Shown here piece by piece: positions 45,414 to 56,714 of a stretch of DNA of 64,000 bases (positions are counted from its first letter, which is position 1; every line of letters begins with the position of its first letter). Under the pieces are notes generated by a model, which searched no databases, was not told the origin of the DNA, and was given only the letters and a program-made list of their open reading frames with translations. Location: NCBI GenBank assembly GCA_012845835.1, contig JABAKD010000004.1, forward strand, positions 6,925,765 through 6,989,764, written 5' to 3'. The stretch is from Undaria pinnatifida (taxonomy: Eukaryota > Sar > Phaeophyceae > Laminariales > Alariaceae). A program made the position numbers and the translations under genes.

Positions 45414-46525
45414 GGCCATTTCTTTTACAATCAATCGGATTCCGCCAGTCGAAAACGGCCCTTACTTAGTCGAAAACGGCCCTTCTTAGTCGAAAACGGC
45501 CCTTAGTCGAAAAAGGCCCTTTTCGACTGCTATCTTCTGGTCCTTTTTTTCACGACTCCTCTACTTTCCAGCTTCTGGACAAGCCGTGGTCACAGGTGTC
45601 GTCCCTTTTCGCCACCGGTTTTTATTTATATCGCGCATAGGGGTCAGCAATTCCACTGCTCGTCGATTTTTCATCGAGTGTTGCTAGCTCACGCTATCGC
45701 ACTTTCGGCAAGTCAATTTGTGCACAAGGAAAAGTCCCAACGAATTTATACGAGTATGCACTCGGCGGGGCTTCAACTCACGAAACTGATCTGTACCAGG
45801 CTCGAGGATGACCTGATACGCCATCGGGACGACCGGCACCCTTCTTATCGTCAGTCGAGTCGATTTTATAGCCTATGTGCTCTTCCTAGAGGCGCTTGGT
45901 GTGAGGGAGTACTGCTGTACAGCAGTCGAAATCGGTTGGCAGCTCTGTGCTTCACGCTTTCTCCGCGAGCAACGGCTCGATGAACCCTCGTCCTAGCGAG
46001 CTGGTGGCTTCGGGCTTAGCCGAAAGCCGCCAAAGCTACGTTCGTGCAGTTGCACTCAGCCGAGAGCCGCCAAAGCTACAGCAGGCGCAGCCGTTGTTGG
46101 CAGCATCTGGGATTGCTGCCGTCGTGTGATACACGCTGCTGGCGAGCGGAACTAGGAATGCGCCACGCTGACTTGCTGCGAGAAGCAACAGCAGTGATAG
46201 CTACGCCAGCGTCAGCGCCTTGTATGATACTGCAGTGTGGTACCTGGTAAGGGTGTGTGGCCGTGTGGCCGTGTGTGTTTGGTGGTGGGATGAACGATGC
46301 GATCCGTTCAAAAAACACGTGTAAAACTTTCTCGACTAGGATTTTCGACTGGAGGATCCAGTCGCAAAAGTCGTGTTTTTCGACTGGATCCGCCAGTCGG
46401 AATTCTCAGTCGAAAAAGTTGAGTCGAAATACGACCTTTTTTGACTGTGTAAGAAAGCTTGATTTGGGCTTCAGTCGAAAAAGGCCGTTTTTGATTGACA
46501 AAATCTGACTGTATAAGAAATGGCC
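45414..46525. mobile_element. TIR element with TTA target duplication (PIF/Harbinger-like MITE)
   Basis: The left end GGCCATTTCTTTTACAATCA and the right end (reverse complement GGCCATTTCTTATACAGTCA) form imperfect terminal inverted repeats. Both continue inward with CAAAAACGGCC and TTTTCGACT blocks. TTA flanks both ends (45411-45413, 46526-46528). A 3-bp TTA/TAA duplication with GG-starting TIRs is typical of PIF/Harbinger elements. No transposase is encoded in 1112 bp. Subterminal CAGTCGAAAA motifs are reiterated on both sides (45455-45530, 46330-46500). A SINE-B copy interrupts it. Confidence 0.7.
45544..45836 (-). mobile_element. SINE-B copy nested in the TIR element
   Basis: A full-length minus-strand SINE-B with A-rich tail (T run at 45544), body, B box variant (GGGGCTTCAACTC on plus) and head ending CGGGACGACCGG. 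Confidence 0.8.
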
Positions 46526-46534
46526 TTAGAGCAG

Positions 46535-46740
46535 CGTACGTTCGTTCGTCTCAGCGCATCTTAGATTCATCTTAGCGCGCCTTAGCGTCGTGTTGGCGCG
46601 GCTTAGATTCATCTTGGTTGGGACGTTTATTTCCCTTTTTTTTGCTTAGAGCTCGTTTTGCTCGCCTTAGCAAGTCTTAGACTCGTCTTAGAGCGTCTCA
46701 GCGTCTTCTTGACCCGTCTTAGATTCGTCTTGAATAATAC
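46535..46740. repeat. Degenerate CTTAGATTCGTCTTAG repeats
   Basis: Short 15-20-bp phrases such as CTTAGATTCATCTTAGCGCG recur about ten times. They begin immediately outside the TIR element. Confidence 0.55.
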
Positions 46741-46741
46741 T

Positions 46742-46843
46742 CCGGAGTATTATATAAAATGAAATTTCACTCCACCTGTGAGATCGAAGATTTTGTCTCG
46801 AAACTCATCTATCTATGCAAGCTGTGTGTGATACTCCGTATAT
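46742..46843 (+). repeat. Rep-A fragment
   Basis: First ~100 bp of Rep-A with a TATTATATAAAATGAAA left edge, ending at TGTGTGTGATACTCCG. Confidence 0.7.
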
Positions 46844-46844
46844 A

Positions 46845-47430
46845 TATACTGAAAACGAGGAAAATATTACGTCGAAAAACAACCAACGGTAGTTACAGTA
46901 GTAGTACTTAAGTACTAAAGTAGTATTTGGTGACAATCAAATCAGTATTAATAGTGGTAGTTTTCGTGACTACGTACCAGGTACCTGGCAACTGCTAACT
47001 AGTCTTCTACCGCACGTGACAGGTTCCTGGTTCGTATTGCCACACAACTGCACTGCGTGCACAATGAGTACAAAAAGTACAATTATACACAGAAGAACAC
47101 CGATGTACATCAAAGAATGACATCTCGTACGATTAGATACGTCCGAACATTACACACTACAGTTAGTATACCAATGGGGCTTCGCTGCGGCGGGCTGACG
47201 CCCACGTGCGGCTCCGCGCATGCCCGTTAGACAGGTAGTAAATGAAGCGGAGAGGGACTGACTGTAGAAGCAACAAATTACTGCCAAGGGGTACGGTGTG
47301 GTATAAAATCAGTCCATAGTATTGCAAATTATCGTCAACTTGTGTGTGCATTGGTAGGAATAAAAACAGGGACAAACGACGACGACGTGACCCGAGAACC
47401 CCCTCTGCCCTCCCTTCAGGCAGAACACGC
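46845..47430. other. Unassigned region
   Basis: A+T-rich, with several TACCAGGTACCTGG-like palindromic stretches near 46975. No gene is supported. Confidence 0.4.
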
Positions 47431-48475
47431 GCATAATAATGGCCTGGAATGACTTGAATTTGAATGGTGGGCCTGAAATGACTTGTTTTTGGTACAAAAG
47501 GTTTAAAATGATTGCTTGATTTTTGTAACTGGAGTCTGAAATGACTCAAATTTGCATGCTGGGTCTGAAATTACTTGGTTTTTGTATCAGTGATGAAAAT
47601 GAATCAAATTTTCGTAGGGGGTCTAAAATGACTTGATTTTTGTATGGTGGGTTTGAAATGGGTTTAAATTGTATCGGGGGTCTAAAATCACTTGGTGTTT
47701 GTATCGTGGTTCTGAAATGACTTGAAATTGTATGGAGGGTCTGCAATGACTTGGAATTATTATACTGAGTATATAATAAAATACACTCCAGCTGTGAGGT
47801 CGAATACTTCGTCGAAACTCATCTTTGCAAGCTGTGTGTGATACTTCGATCGCGCGTATTACGGGTTGTGTGTCCTCATTAAGGATATAGGTCGGCGACT
47901 CCCCTTGCAACTACAGTGTAGCTATCAGGGTCAACAGGGTGATGTTAGGCCCAGTCTGTGCGCGAACTATAAAACCCGTTTCTGAGGGGACAAAATCTGA
48001 CAACTGTGGAGGGAAATGCATCAGTTTATCAAGTGAATCCTGTAGGTCGAATATCCGGTGAGGGGAGGGCGGAGTTTTTAACGACGTGGGGGCCTGATTT
48101 TGATCAAAAGGGGGGCGGGAAGGAGGAGGGGGGGGAGGGGACGGGTGGGGCAGGTCTATTTGTGCGTGGAAACTATAAATATTTCTTGTGGGGGAGAGGG
48201 AGGAATGTGGCGGGGGGGGGCGGGGGCGGGGCTTCAGGTCGCATAGATGTAGGGGTTGGCTATACGCGTGGTGCTAGGTCTAGGGGCGATGGTGCGGGTG
48301 GTGGGTGAAGGAGGGGGCATTGGGGACGGGGGTGGGTGGGAATTGCAGCAGCGGCATGGACGGCTCTGAAACGATAACCAGGCGATATCCGGGGCGTGTA
48401 AGTGCTTATTACTCTGGCGGATTTCGATAGTATATGGGGCGTTTAGGAAAGAGAAAGCGAGGGGAAAGAAAAGAA

Positions 48476-48508
<33 letters not shown>

Positions 48509-49060
48509 CTTACATATATATAGTAGGTCTGAAATGACTTGATGTTTTGGTTGGGGTTTGAAATGACTTGATATTTGTATGGGGGTCTGACACTACTTGA
48601 ACTTGTTGTACAGGGGGGCTAAAATGACTTGATTTTTGTTTAGTGGGTTGGCAATGGCTCGGTTTTTGTTTAGTGGGTCTGGAAATGACTCGGGTTTTGA
48701 AATGACTTGAAATTGCATGGGGGGTCTAAAATGACTTGGTTTCTGTATGGTGGGTTTGACATGTCTTGAAATTGTATCGAAGGTCTAAAATGACTTGGTT
48801 TTTGTATTTTGTTGCTCTGAAATGACTTGAAATTGTATCGGGGGTCTAAAATGACTCGATTTCTTTTATGGCCGTCTGAAATGTCTCGATTTTTGTATCG
48901 GGGGTCTGAATTGACTCGGTTTTTGTATAGTGGGCTGGAAATGACTTGAAATTGTACAATGAGTCGGAAATGACTTGATTTTTGTCTTGGGGGTCTGAAA
49001 TTACATGAATTTGTATGGGGACGTAACAATAACTCCATTGTTGTGTGGTGGGTCTAAAAT
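47430..49060. repeat. Minisatellite of ~30-35-bp units, split by Rep-A
   Basis: Units of the form GGGTCTGAAATGACTTGAAA then TTGTATGG repeat across 47430-47763 and resume at 48515-49060. Units ending GATTTTTGTAT and GAAATTGTAT often alternate, suggesting a ~62-bp dimer. A full Rep-A (47764-48512) sits in the middle. Confidence 0.85.
47764..48512 (+). repeat. Rep-A, best full-length copy
   Basis: Bounded by minisatellite on both sides, so its ends are known. The left edge is TATATAATAAAATACACTCC; the right end is GATGGGGCGTTT-like sequence followed by a purine stretch, an AAC microsatellite (48477-48509) and TTACATATATATAG. TATATA occurs at both borders and may be the duplicated target. Length is about 745 bp. 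The element has no ORF, no obvious terminal inverted repeats and no clear pol III boxes. Confidence 0.8.
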
Positions 49061-49560
49061 CGGGCGCCGTCAGCCGCAATCGCCTTGTACTCGTATGTAT
49101 TCGATTCGTATTTGCAGCAGTACCGCAGTGTATTGAAAACAAAACGACCGGTGTACCATGTGCTCGTGCAAATGTTACGGACGGCAATAACACATATCAG
49201 TACATACCACATCATAATATGCGACGTGTACGTACGTACATACCACTGATAATATTGATACAGGTACCTACTGCTGTGAATGTACTGCTGCGGTGCTGGT
49301 GCGCCTCTCAAGAAAATGTCTCCACATGCTCCTGAGGAAAACATGCAGTTAATCCGTTTGTGGATCGCAAGCTACAAAGCATTTTTTTAGCATACGATAT
49401 GAAACGAACAGAAACAACACACACCGAACAGCAGTAACTGTATCATACAGCTGAATACCACGCACGTGTATGAATGCTAAACAGAGATCATTGTACATGA
49501 TACTCTGTTACTGCTTGCTGTGGTGCTCGTACTCGTATACGTACGTTGTATGTCAGCCAA
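49060..49560. other. Unassigned region
   Basis: Short opposed frames of ~95 codons at 49045-49344 have no recognisable domain. Confidence 0.35.
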
Positions 49561-49564
49561 GTAT

Positions 49565-50945
49565 CGGCAGTTGTTGTTGTTGTTCTCACATTACCTCGCA
49601 TAATCAAGTCCGTGGTCACAGGACAGGCTCCAGTCACTCTGTAGCTGAGGAATACCCCAGGAAAAAACTCCCACAACCCAAGGTGGTACACGCATATATA
49701 ACTGGGTTGCATGCTGCATCTAACATCAAACCTTCTAGAATAGTAAACATTACAAGCCAGATGATATAAAGGGATGTCTTATTGCTTCAATCGTCAGGTT
49801 TGTCCCCTTTGAGGATTTATAGTTTCCGCGCACATATTGAAATGTCCCGCCCCCCGCCCCCCCCCCCCCTCCCCTCCCCCTCCACTGACCCCTCTTGTTC
49901 ATAAAAAACCCCCAACCCTCCCCCCCCGCCCCTCCGTCCCCCGATTCCCCCCCCCTTCCGCCTAGTTTGTCCAAACGCCCCACTCACAATCAAAATCGGC
50001 CTGAGTAATAAACACCTATACGCAGTTGATATCACGTCATTATCTTTCTGGCCATCCATGACGTAGTTTTCAATTATTTTCCCCCCTTCCCCCCCCCCCC
50101 CCCCCCCCCTCCTCCAAACCCGCTCGCTTTTGATCAAAACCAGGCCCCCACGTCCTTCAAAACTCCGCCCCACCCCCTCACCGGTTATTCGACTTACAAG
50201 ATTCACTTGATCAAAGGTTACATTTCCCTTCACAGCTGTCAGATTTTGTCCCCCTCAGAAACGGGTTTTAGAGTTTCCGCGCACAGACTGACTAAAATCA
50301 CCCTGTTGACCCTGATAGCTACACTGCAGTTGTAAGGGGAGTCGCCGACCTATATCCTTAATGAGGACACGCAACTCGTAATACGCGCGATCGGAGTATC
50401 ACACACAGCTTGCAAAGATGAGTTTCGACGAAATCTTCGATCTCACAGCTGGAGTGTATTTTCATATTTTATAATATATATATATATATATCACGGCTGA
50501 CGCAATTCATGCCTCCACCAGAAACATATAAAAGTGAAATCGGGAGTCAGTCTACGATGTGCCAGGTCCACGCCGGAGCATACGTCTCATTACTCACGCC
50601 TGGAGAAACCAACTATTCTGATCGCCACCCAAGAAAGACTACCACGTACATATTACACGTAGTATCTATCACTACGCATACGCACGACAGGCGTAAGTCA
50701 ATTTGGAGGAAGGAAACAAAGAAAAGAAAAGGTAAAGGAAAGAAAAGAGAAGAAAACAAAACAAAACAAAACGAAATAGGCAAGAAAGAGAAAAATAAAC
50801 AAGATAAGCATGAAACGACAAGACGAGAAGAGGAAGCAAGGCCAGGAAAAAATAAGAGAAAAAAGAATAACGAAAAAGAAAAGAAGGAAAAATCTCATAC
50901 TATCATACTCTAGGAACTGGCTAAGGATGGCATTGGGCTAACAAC
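49565..50945 (-). mobile_element. LINE-C 3' end, split by Rep-A
   Basis: On the minus strand, LINE-C 3' UTR sequence runs from 50945 to 50490 (AGCCCAATGCCATCCTTAGC, pyrimidine block, then TTTCTGGTGGAGGCATGAAT) and resumes at 49715 through CTGTGACCACGGACTTGATT to the AAC tail at 49570. The gap falls in the TATATATGCG stretch and is filled by a minus-strand Rep-A. Confidence 0.8.
49745..50485 (-). repeat. Rep-A copy nested in LINE-C
   Basis: Reverse complement of Rep-A from its 3' module region (GGTTTGTCCCCTTTGAGGAT on plus) with C tracts, to the CACAGCTGGAGTGTATTTTC edge at 50464. TA repeats border both sides. The extreme 3' end near 49720-49780 is divergent. Confidence 0.75.
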
Positions 50946-50984
50946 AGTAAAAGGAGCCGGTACGATATGAATCCGTAAATCCGT

Positions 50985-51172
50985 ATCCTGTTGACCCTCT
51001 GATAGCTACACTGTAGTTGTAAGGGGAGTCGCCGACCTATATCCTTCATGAGGACACACAACAACTCGTAATGCGCGCGATCGGAGTATCACACACAGCT
51101 TGCAAAGATGAGTTTCGACGAAATCTTCGATCTCACAGCTGGAGTGTATTTTTTTTCATTTTTTATAATAAA
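50985..51172 (-). repeat. Rep-A copy, truncated
   Basis: Reverse complement of the first ~180 bp of Rep-A, from CCTGTTGACCCTCTGATAGC to the A+T-rich edge. Confidence 0.8.
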
Positions 51173-51269
51173 TCCGGGTTTGTCGTCTACATGAAAAAAC
51201 GGAATCTTGAATAAATTTAATGCGTTTTGCGTGTACCATGGAAACAAAAAAACAAAAAACATGTGACTC

Positions 51270-51482
51270 AAAGAGCATGGAATCCTGGAAAAATCGAAGC
51301 CCCGTGAGAGATGTGTTGGGCACGGCCGAGGTCGCCCTTAACTTGGCAGAGTAGGCAGAGCAGGGGTCTGCGAGCACGATGAGGGAGTTGTGTGCCGTCG
51401 GGTGGACCTCATTGCCAGTTATCGCGAAAAAAAAAGAGCAGAAAATCACGTCTAGGAAAAGCTGAGGAGCTTTCACAGGCAA
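51270..51482 (-). CDS. Possible exon, unrecognised
   Basis: The minus frame reads FAITGNEVHPTAHNSLIVLA, then DPCSAYSAKLRATSAVPNTS and LTGLRFFQDSM. Its composition is protein-like and free of simple repeats, but no family is recognised. The frame continues into A+T-rich sequence and Rep-A below 51180, which is unlikely to be coding. It may be a decayed exon. Confidence 0.25.
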
Positions 51483-51654
51483 GCACCAACAATATCCTTG
51501 TATTTATACGAATCAGTATCCTGGTGTGCACATGTACATACCAATAGCAAGTTTTTTTGTAATATCTAGACTAGTAAGAATGGTGTATGCACTCTTATTT
51601 ATTAATAGTGCTCTCTCTTTTGGCTGCGGCTGCTCTTGGTATTAGCGAGACCCG

Positions 51655-51976
51655 TTATTATTGAAAAAATAAAAATGCACTCCTCCATCTGTGTTGTCGA
51701 AGATTTTGTCGAAACTCGTCTTTGCGAGCCGTGTGTGATACTCCGATCGCGCGTATGACGGGTTCTGTGTCCTCATTAAGGAAATAGGTCGGCGACTCCC
51801 CTTGCAACTACAGCAGTGTAGCTATCAGGGTCAACAGGGTGATGTTAGTCAGTCTGTGCGCGGAAACTATAGAACCCGTTTTTGAGGGGGACAGAATCTG
51901 ACAGTTGTGTGGAAGGAAATGCATCATCAGTTAATAGTCAAGTGTATCCTGCAAGTCGTATAACCGGTGAGAGGAG
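51655..51976 (+). repeat. Rep-A copy interrupted by the copia element
   Basis: Rep-A from its left edge to ATAACCGGTGAGAGGAG. The next consensus bases (GGCGGAGTTTTTAA) reappear at 57219 after the copia element. Confidence 0.85.
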
Positions 51977-52478
51977 TGTGGAGTAGGTTGGTACGTGTGG
52001 CGCCCCGGTGGTGGTGTAGGTGGAGGAGAAAGGTGGCGTAATATAGCCGGTGGTCGGTAAACTACGAACTACTAACTAAGGCGGGTGTGATAACCCGATT
52101 TACGTGCGTGGTGAAGCGTGATAGCTCAGGTGTTGATAACCCGGAAATGGAGCTCGGAACTGTGGCGTGGTAGCCGGGATGTAAATACACAGGCGTGGTA
52201 GCCGTGCAGTGGTGGAGGCGTGATAGCCCTTGCAATATAGATGGGGCGTGGTAGCCCTTGGCGTGGTAGCCGTAGAAGAGACACAGAGAAGACACAAGGT
52301 AGAGGCGAAAAAAGAGTCGAAAAATAGAGTGATATTATTCGGGCACAAAAAAAACCACAACACAAAATCCCGTTGTGGAGATCCATCCCACACACATACG
52401 AAACCCCCAAAATTCTCCGATCCATCTTTTCGACGGATTCTTGTTAGCAATCTGACAATGGAGTGAGTACGTCCAACA
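51977..52478 (-). repeat. Copia 3' LTR
   Basis: 502 bp, matching 56715-57213. It ends TG...CA on the element strand. A G-rich purine tract (AGGGGGGC on the minus strand) lies just upstream at 52479-52486 and fits a polypurine tract. The LTR contains reiterated GTGGTAGCC/GTGATAGCC phrases (52080-52270) of unknown function. Confidence 0.9.
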
Positions 52479-52823
52479 GCCCCCCTACTCGCAACATTGT
52501 CATGATTTATCCAGATTACCTTTTTAAAACGTACATTCCCAGATACCAAAATACTGCAGAGTTTTTCTTTACTCAAGTCTAGAAAACAAAATAAATGTTG
52601 CATTTGCAAAAACACTCAAATCAGTTCTCATCACATCCATGATCATTAAAACTCAACCACTATTCAGTATTTTCCATCGATCAATTTGAATGCAAGTCCT
52701 TCCACCCTCATAAAGATACATCAGAAAACAAAACAAAGAAACATGTAAGGAATAGAAAGTCAGAAAATCAAACACTATCCGAGAGAGAAATCACGTCAAA
52801 TTCATCTCTATCCCCCGGTGAAA

Positions 52824-53590
52824 TTAAAACTCTCTCTCAGGTAACCCCTTGGTGAGGAAGTCAGCATGCTGGTACTGCGACGCTACGTGAATAATTTCGA
52901 CCTCCTTCCTTTCTACCAGTTCCCTCAAAAAGTGATGCCTCACGTCAATGTGCTTCGAGTTCGAGTTCGAAATCGGGTGCTTTGCGATTTGGATGGCACC
53001 CTCGTTATCCTCATACATGGCAATACACGGCATTCTTGCCTTCGGCAACATAAAACACCAAACCTTCCTCAAAAATAAAATCTTCTTCCCCATGTCCGAC
53101 ATAGCCACATACTCCGCCTGAGTAGTCGAGAGAGTCACACACTTCTGCGTCTTGGAGTACCACGAAACAGGCCCCCCCGCACACATCACTACCCCCCCCG
53201 ACACGCTTCTCCTGTCCGTACTGCGCGAAGCATAGTCGGCATCTGCGAACGAAATACAACTAATCCCCGTCAACGTCCCCTTCTGAAAGGAAATCCAAAA
53301 AATAACTCGTCCTCATTGCATACCCTAGTATACTACGTGCCGCTTTCCAGTGGATCAGCTTCGGCGCACTGCAATACTTTACTACTGCCCTCACTGAATT
53401 CGCGATAATCGGCCTGGTCAACAAGGCAATCCACAAAAGCGCACCGATCAACTCTCGGAAGGAAACAGAACATTCGGCTCGTCAACATCAAAATCCCAAA
53501 GCCTCCAGTTGTAAGAAATCGGGATAGCGTTGCCCCATTCCACACCATACTTCTCTCCCAATTCTTCCGTGTACGTCTGTTGCGAAATAG
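52824..53590 (-). pseudogene. Copia RT thumb and RNase H
   Basis: RNase H (53273-52824) has the full Ty1/copia signature: FADADYASRSTDRRSVSGG, then SWYSKTQKCVTLSTTQAEYV, YEDNEGAIQIAKHP and KHIDVRHHFLREL, ending HADFLTKGL. Upstream, frame-shifted segments read LTISQQTYTEELGEKYGV, then GALLWIALLTRP and KLIHWKAARSILGY, the thumb and connection of copia RT. A one-base loss near 53452 breaks the frame. The palm motifs are missing. Confidence 0.9.
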
Positions 53591-54790
53591 TCAACCTCCT
53601 TGCTTCCCTGTCTCTCTCGTAATAGCACCCCGACTACCACTTGAGCTCGCCCAACGACTTAACTGGAACGAAGGCGGCACTCCCCGCCCCGACGGCCCAA
53701 GCGACCAATAGCTACCCCCGCTCTCCTCCTCACCCGTGGTATCGTATGGCGGTGCACCTTCGCTCTCCTCCATGCCCCCCAACCCCGCATGCTGCTTGCC
53801 TCCGCCCCCCAGCTCACCAGATCCGTGCCCCTGCAGGAGCACCCGTTTCGCGTTCAGGGCCCGCCGGTTGGCCAGCAGCGACAGCAGCACATCCTCCCCC
53901 GCATGAGATAGGAGTCTCACCCCGTGGTCAAACGACGTCGCCTCCGGCAGCGGCGTAGAGACCGCTTATTCCGGCACGCCTGAAAGCTGACGGCCCTCCG
54001 ACCTGGTCCGTCCCGGCACGCGCTCGTCGCCCCCCTCGCCCAGTATCCTCGTTGCATGGGGGGTGAGCGGCGAATAATATCCTGCGGCGACCGGCGGCGG
54101 CTGCCTCCTTCTGTACGTTCGCGGAGCCGGTGTCGCCGCCGGTGATGGCGATGACGATGTCGTCGAGCCGGCGTCCTCGATGGAAAAGGGAGACCACTGC
54201 AGCATCAGCGAACATGCGGCAGGCGGTGTGAGAGCGCTGGGCGAGTGCGCAGGCGGCGGACCGGCAGCAGCGGGCGACATAGCAGCCGGTCCGGGCGGCG
54301 GCGAGGTGTGAGCGCTGGGTGAGTGCGCGGACGGCGGACTGGCAGCGGCGGGCGGCATAGCAGTCGGTCCGGGTGGCGGCGAGGTGTGAGCGCTGGGTGA
54401 GTGCGCGGGCGGCGGACCGGCAGTGGCGGGCGTAGCAGTCGGTCCGGGTGGCGGCGAGGTGTGAGCGCTGGGTGAGTGCGCGGGCGGCGGACCGGCAGCG
54501 GCGGGCGTAGCAGTCGGTCCGGGTGGCGGCGAGGTGTGAGCGCTGGGTGAGTGCGCGGGCGGCGGACCGGCAGTGGCGGGCGTAGCAGTCGGTCCGGGTG
54601 GCGGCGAGGTGTGAGCGCTGGGTGAGTGCGCGGGCGGCGGACCGGCAGTGGCGGGCGGCGTCGAGGCAATCTCGAATGACACCCTCGGCGGCGTGGGCGG
54701 TGCTGGCGCGGAAGGGGCAGCACTGAATCCCCCCCCCCCGACTGTGGCAGCAGCGCCCATGTGACGTTGAGTCGGGTGGTGTAGAGGGAG
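53591..54790 (-). other. Copia internal region replaced by low-complexity sequence
   Basis: Where integrase and the RT palm should be, the minus strand has Gly/Ser/Glu-rich frames (53920-53591) and a minisatellite (54226-54660). No HHCC, DDE or YVDD motif is seen in any frame. Part may be the variable linker between integrase and RT. Confidence 0.6.
54226..54660. repeat. 75-bp minisatellite within copia
   Basis: GTGTGAGCGCTGGGTGAGTG recurs at 54306, 54384, 54459, 54534 and 54609 (steps of 78, 75, 75, 75) and as a variant at 54226. The period is 25 codons, so all minus frames stay open and give Ala/Pro/Arg-rich repeats. I treat those frames as artefacts. Confidence 0.9.
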
Positions 54791-55280
54791 TCATTCGCCG
54801 GTCCCCGAATCAAGCAAAGCCTTCCCGCCTATTTTCACACTACGTGCAATGAAGAGCTGCAGGGGAGCTCCGCTGGCTTGAGCTGCGCCGGGAGCCGAAG
54901 AAGAGAGAGTTGTAGTCGCAGAGGTAGACGTGGCAGGAGGCCTGCCCTCTTGCTGTTGTTGGAGCTGCTGCTGCTGCGCGGGGGTCCCCGACTCCGCCGT
55001 CTGTGGTGGTAACCAGTGCCCCGCTGCTGCCCCCCACCCCGAGTACCCCATGTATTCGTTCTCGTAGGGATAATCTGCTGCAAAAGCGTGCCGCGGTGCG
55101 TCGGGAAATTTTCCAGGCGGCAAATTAGGCGAACGATTCGGCGGCGAATTAGACGGAAAATTAGGCGGTTGCACCTGCCCGAATCCCTCGCCCCTGCCTC
55201 GGCCGCGCCCGTCCAAAGGATGATGCCAGTTATCGTGGCCACGTCCTCCGGGGTTATCCGCCAGGCCCGGGTCCGTATCC
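54791..55280 (-). pseudogene. Copia protease region
   Basis: The frame carries a Pro/Gln/Ser-rich linker, then LFIARSVKIGGKALLDSGT with the DSG aspartic protease motif at 54801-54815, and stops three codons later (GE-stop). The likely continuation (NDSLYTTRLNVTWALL) is in another frame, indicating a frameshift at the active site. Confidence 0.7.
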
Positions 55281-56114
55281 TGGCGGCGGCGTTCTCTGCT
55301 GCTCCGCCGGGAGGCCCCGACTCCAACGCGCACCCGAGTCGTTGGGGTACGGTTGATGGTAGGTGTTCGCATACCCCCCAGGCCCGGGTCCGTGTCCTGG
55401 CGGCGGCGTTCTCTGCTGCTCCGGCGGGTGTCCCCGACTCCAACGCGCACCCGAGTCGTTTGGGTACGGTTGCTGTCGATATTTACCTTCCGCCCCGCGC
55501 CCTCCTCCGCGTCCGGCGTACGGCCCGAGTCCCCACGACTGCAGGTATTCGTGGAAATCACCGTAGTATCTGTCGAATTCTCGACGCATGACGATGCATT
55601 CGAGGGTGTTGTGGCCTTGCCCCTCGCCGTGGAGCGCGCAGTAGGTGTACGTTCGGTCGCGCTCCGCGTACCACCGATTACCAGCATTCCTCCCACCCCG
55701 GTCGCCCCGACCTACGCCGGCTGCGGTCAGGGCATGCCTTGTCTTCTCTCTCTCTTCTCCTGATCTTCCATTGCGCTCCAGCTCGTGAGCAGCTCTCCTG
55801 AGCAAATCTTCCATGGTACGACTCGAAAGATCGGGAAGGAGAAGCACGTGGTCACTACAGAGCTTAAAAGATGGTAGCATTCTACGGGCAATATGTTTGC
55901 ACATAGATGCGTCTGGTCGCTTATCTCCGTATGATTCTAGCTTCATCATTATGGCTTTTGCCCTACCGTAAAATGACATGATGTTCTCTCCCTCCTTCTG
56001 CCTCAGTTCGTTCCATTTATCCTCTACTGTCTCCCTCTCATGTTCACTTTTGACAGCGTAGTGAGACTCAAACACCCTCCACGCTTCTTGGGGTGACCCC
56101 GCAGCAAAAATCAT
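55254..56114 (-). pseudogene. Copia gag (UBN2-like capsid and zinc-binding motif)
   Basis: A 286-codon frame. The capsid segment reads SPQEAWRVFESHYAVKSEHE, then WNELRQKEGENIMSFYGRAK and MCKHIARRMLPSFK, matching the copia-type gag fold. It is followed by YCALHGEGQGHNTLECIVMR, a C-x2-H..H-x4-C nucleocapsid-like motif. The C-terminal part contains two ~30-residue repeats (PYPNDSGARWSRG) from a ~93-bp duplication (55260-55460). Gag packages element RNA into particles. Confidence 0.8.
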
Positions 56115-56660
56115 TTCTTGGACTGGTTGGGCTGTGATTTTTGCGATAAGTTGTGACCATAGCTTGAGCGTCTCTCCCTCCCAAAGTAACTCCTGAGTCG
56201 TGACAGGTAACCCCCACTGGTATCAATTCTCCCCTCAATACGTCCATCAGACCCAGGAAAGAACAGAACCTCGGAAAACACGGAAAGCTGATCCAACACT
56301 TTGCCCGCTCTCAAACTTCCCAGACCAGGCAAGCATTTCATTTTTATGACGGATTTCTATGGGTCTAGACTCGTACGTGCCTGCTGTTGGGGCGGTTGGC
56401 CCTCTCTCGTTGGTCATCTGCAGTACTTGGCAAAGGGCGTTGGCTAGGTCCGCGATCATGTTCGATGAAGTTGCTGATGGAGCTGCCGCTGCTGTTGTTT
56501 CATGATGTTGTTCATTGGCGGGGAAGGACTCGCGTCCCTCTCCTCCATGGTGTTGTGCATTGGCGGAGGAGGACTCGCGTCCCTCTCCCCCGTTGCCTAC
56601 TCCGCCGGGAGGGGTGCTCAACCTTTCCCCCGACGAAGGTCTTGTGTCGGTTCTCCTCAT
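56111..56660 (-). pseudogene. Copia gag N-terminal part
   Basis: The frame starts at MRRTDTRPSSGE (56660) just inside the 5' LTR and has two GGEGRES(S/F) repeats. It reads IRHKNEMLAWSGKFESGQ before a frameshift near 56290; a second frame carries on to 56111 (SQKSQPNQSKK). It precedes the capsid frame directly. Two or three frameshifts separate it from the rest of gag. Confidence 0.6.
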
Positions 56661-56714
56661 TGGCGCTTAGCAACGCACAACCCACTCGTTCGTTGAAGAT
56701 CGTTGACGCTAGCG

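Noticed and set aside
53928-54813. Three overlapping minus-strand frames of 200-290 codons with 25-residue repeats
   Set aside because: They follow from the 75-bp minisatellite. No domain or single constrained frame is evident.
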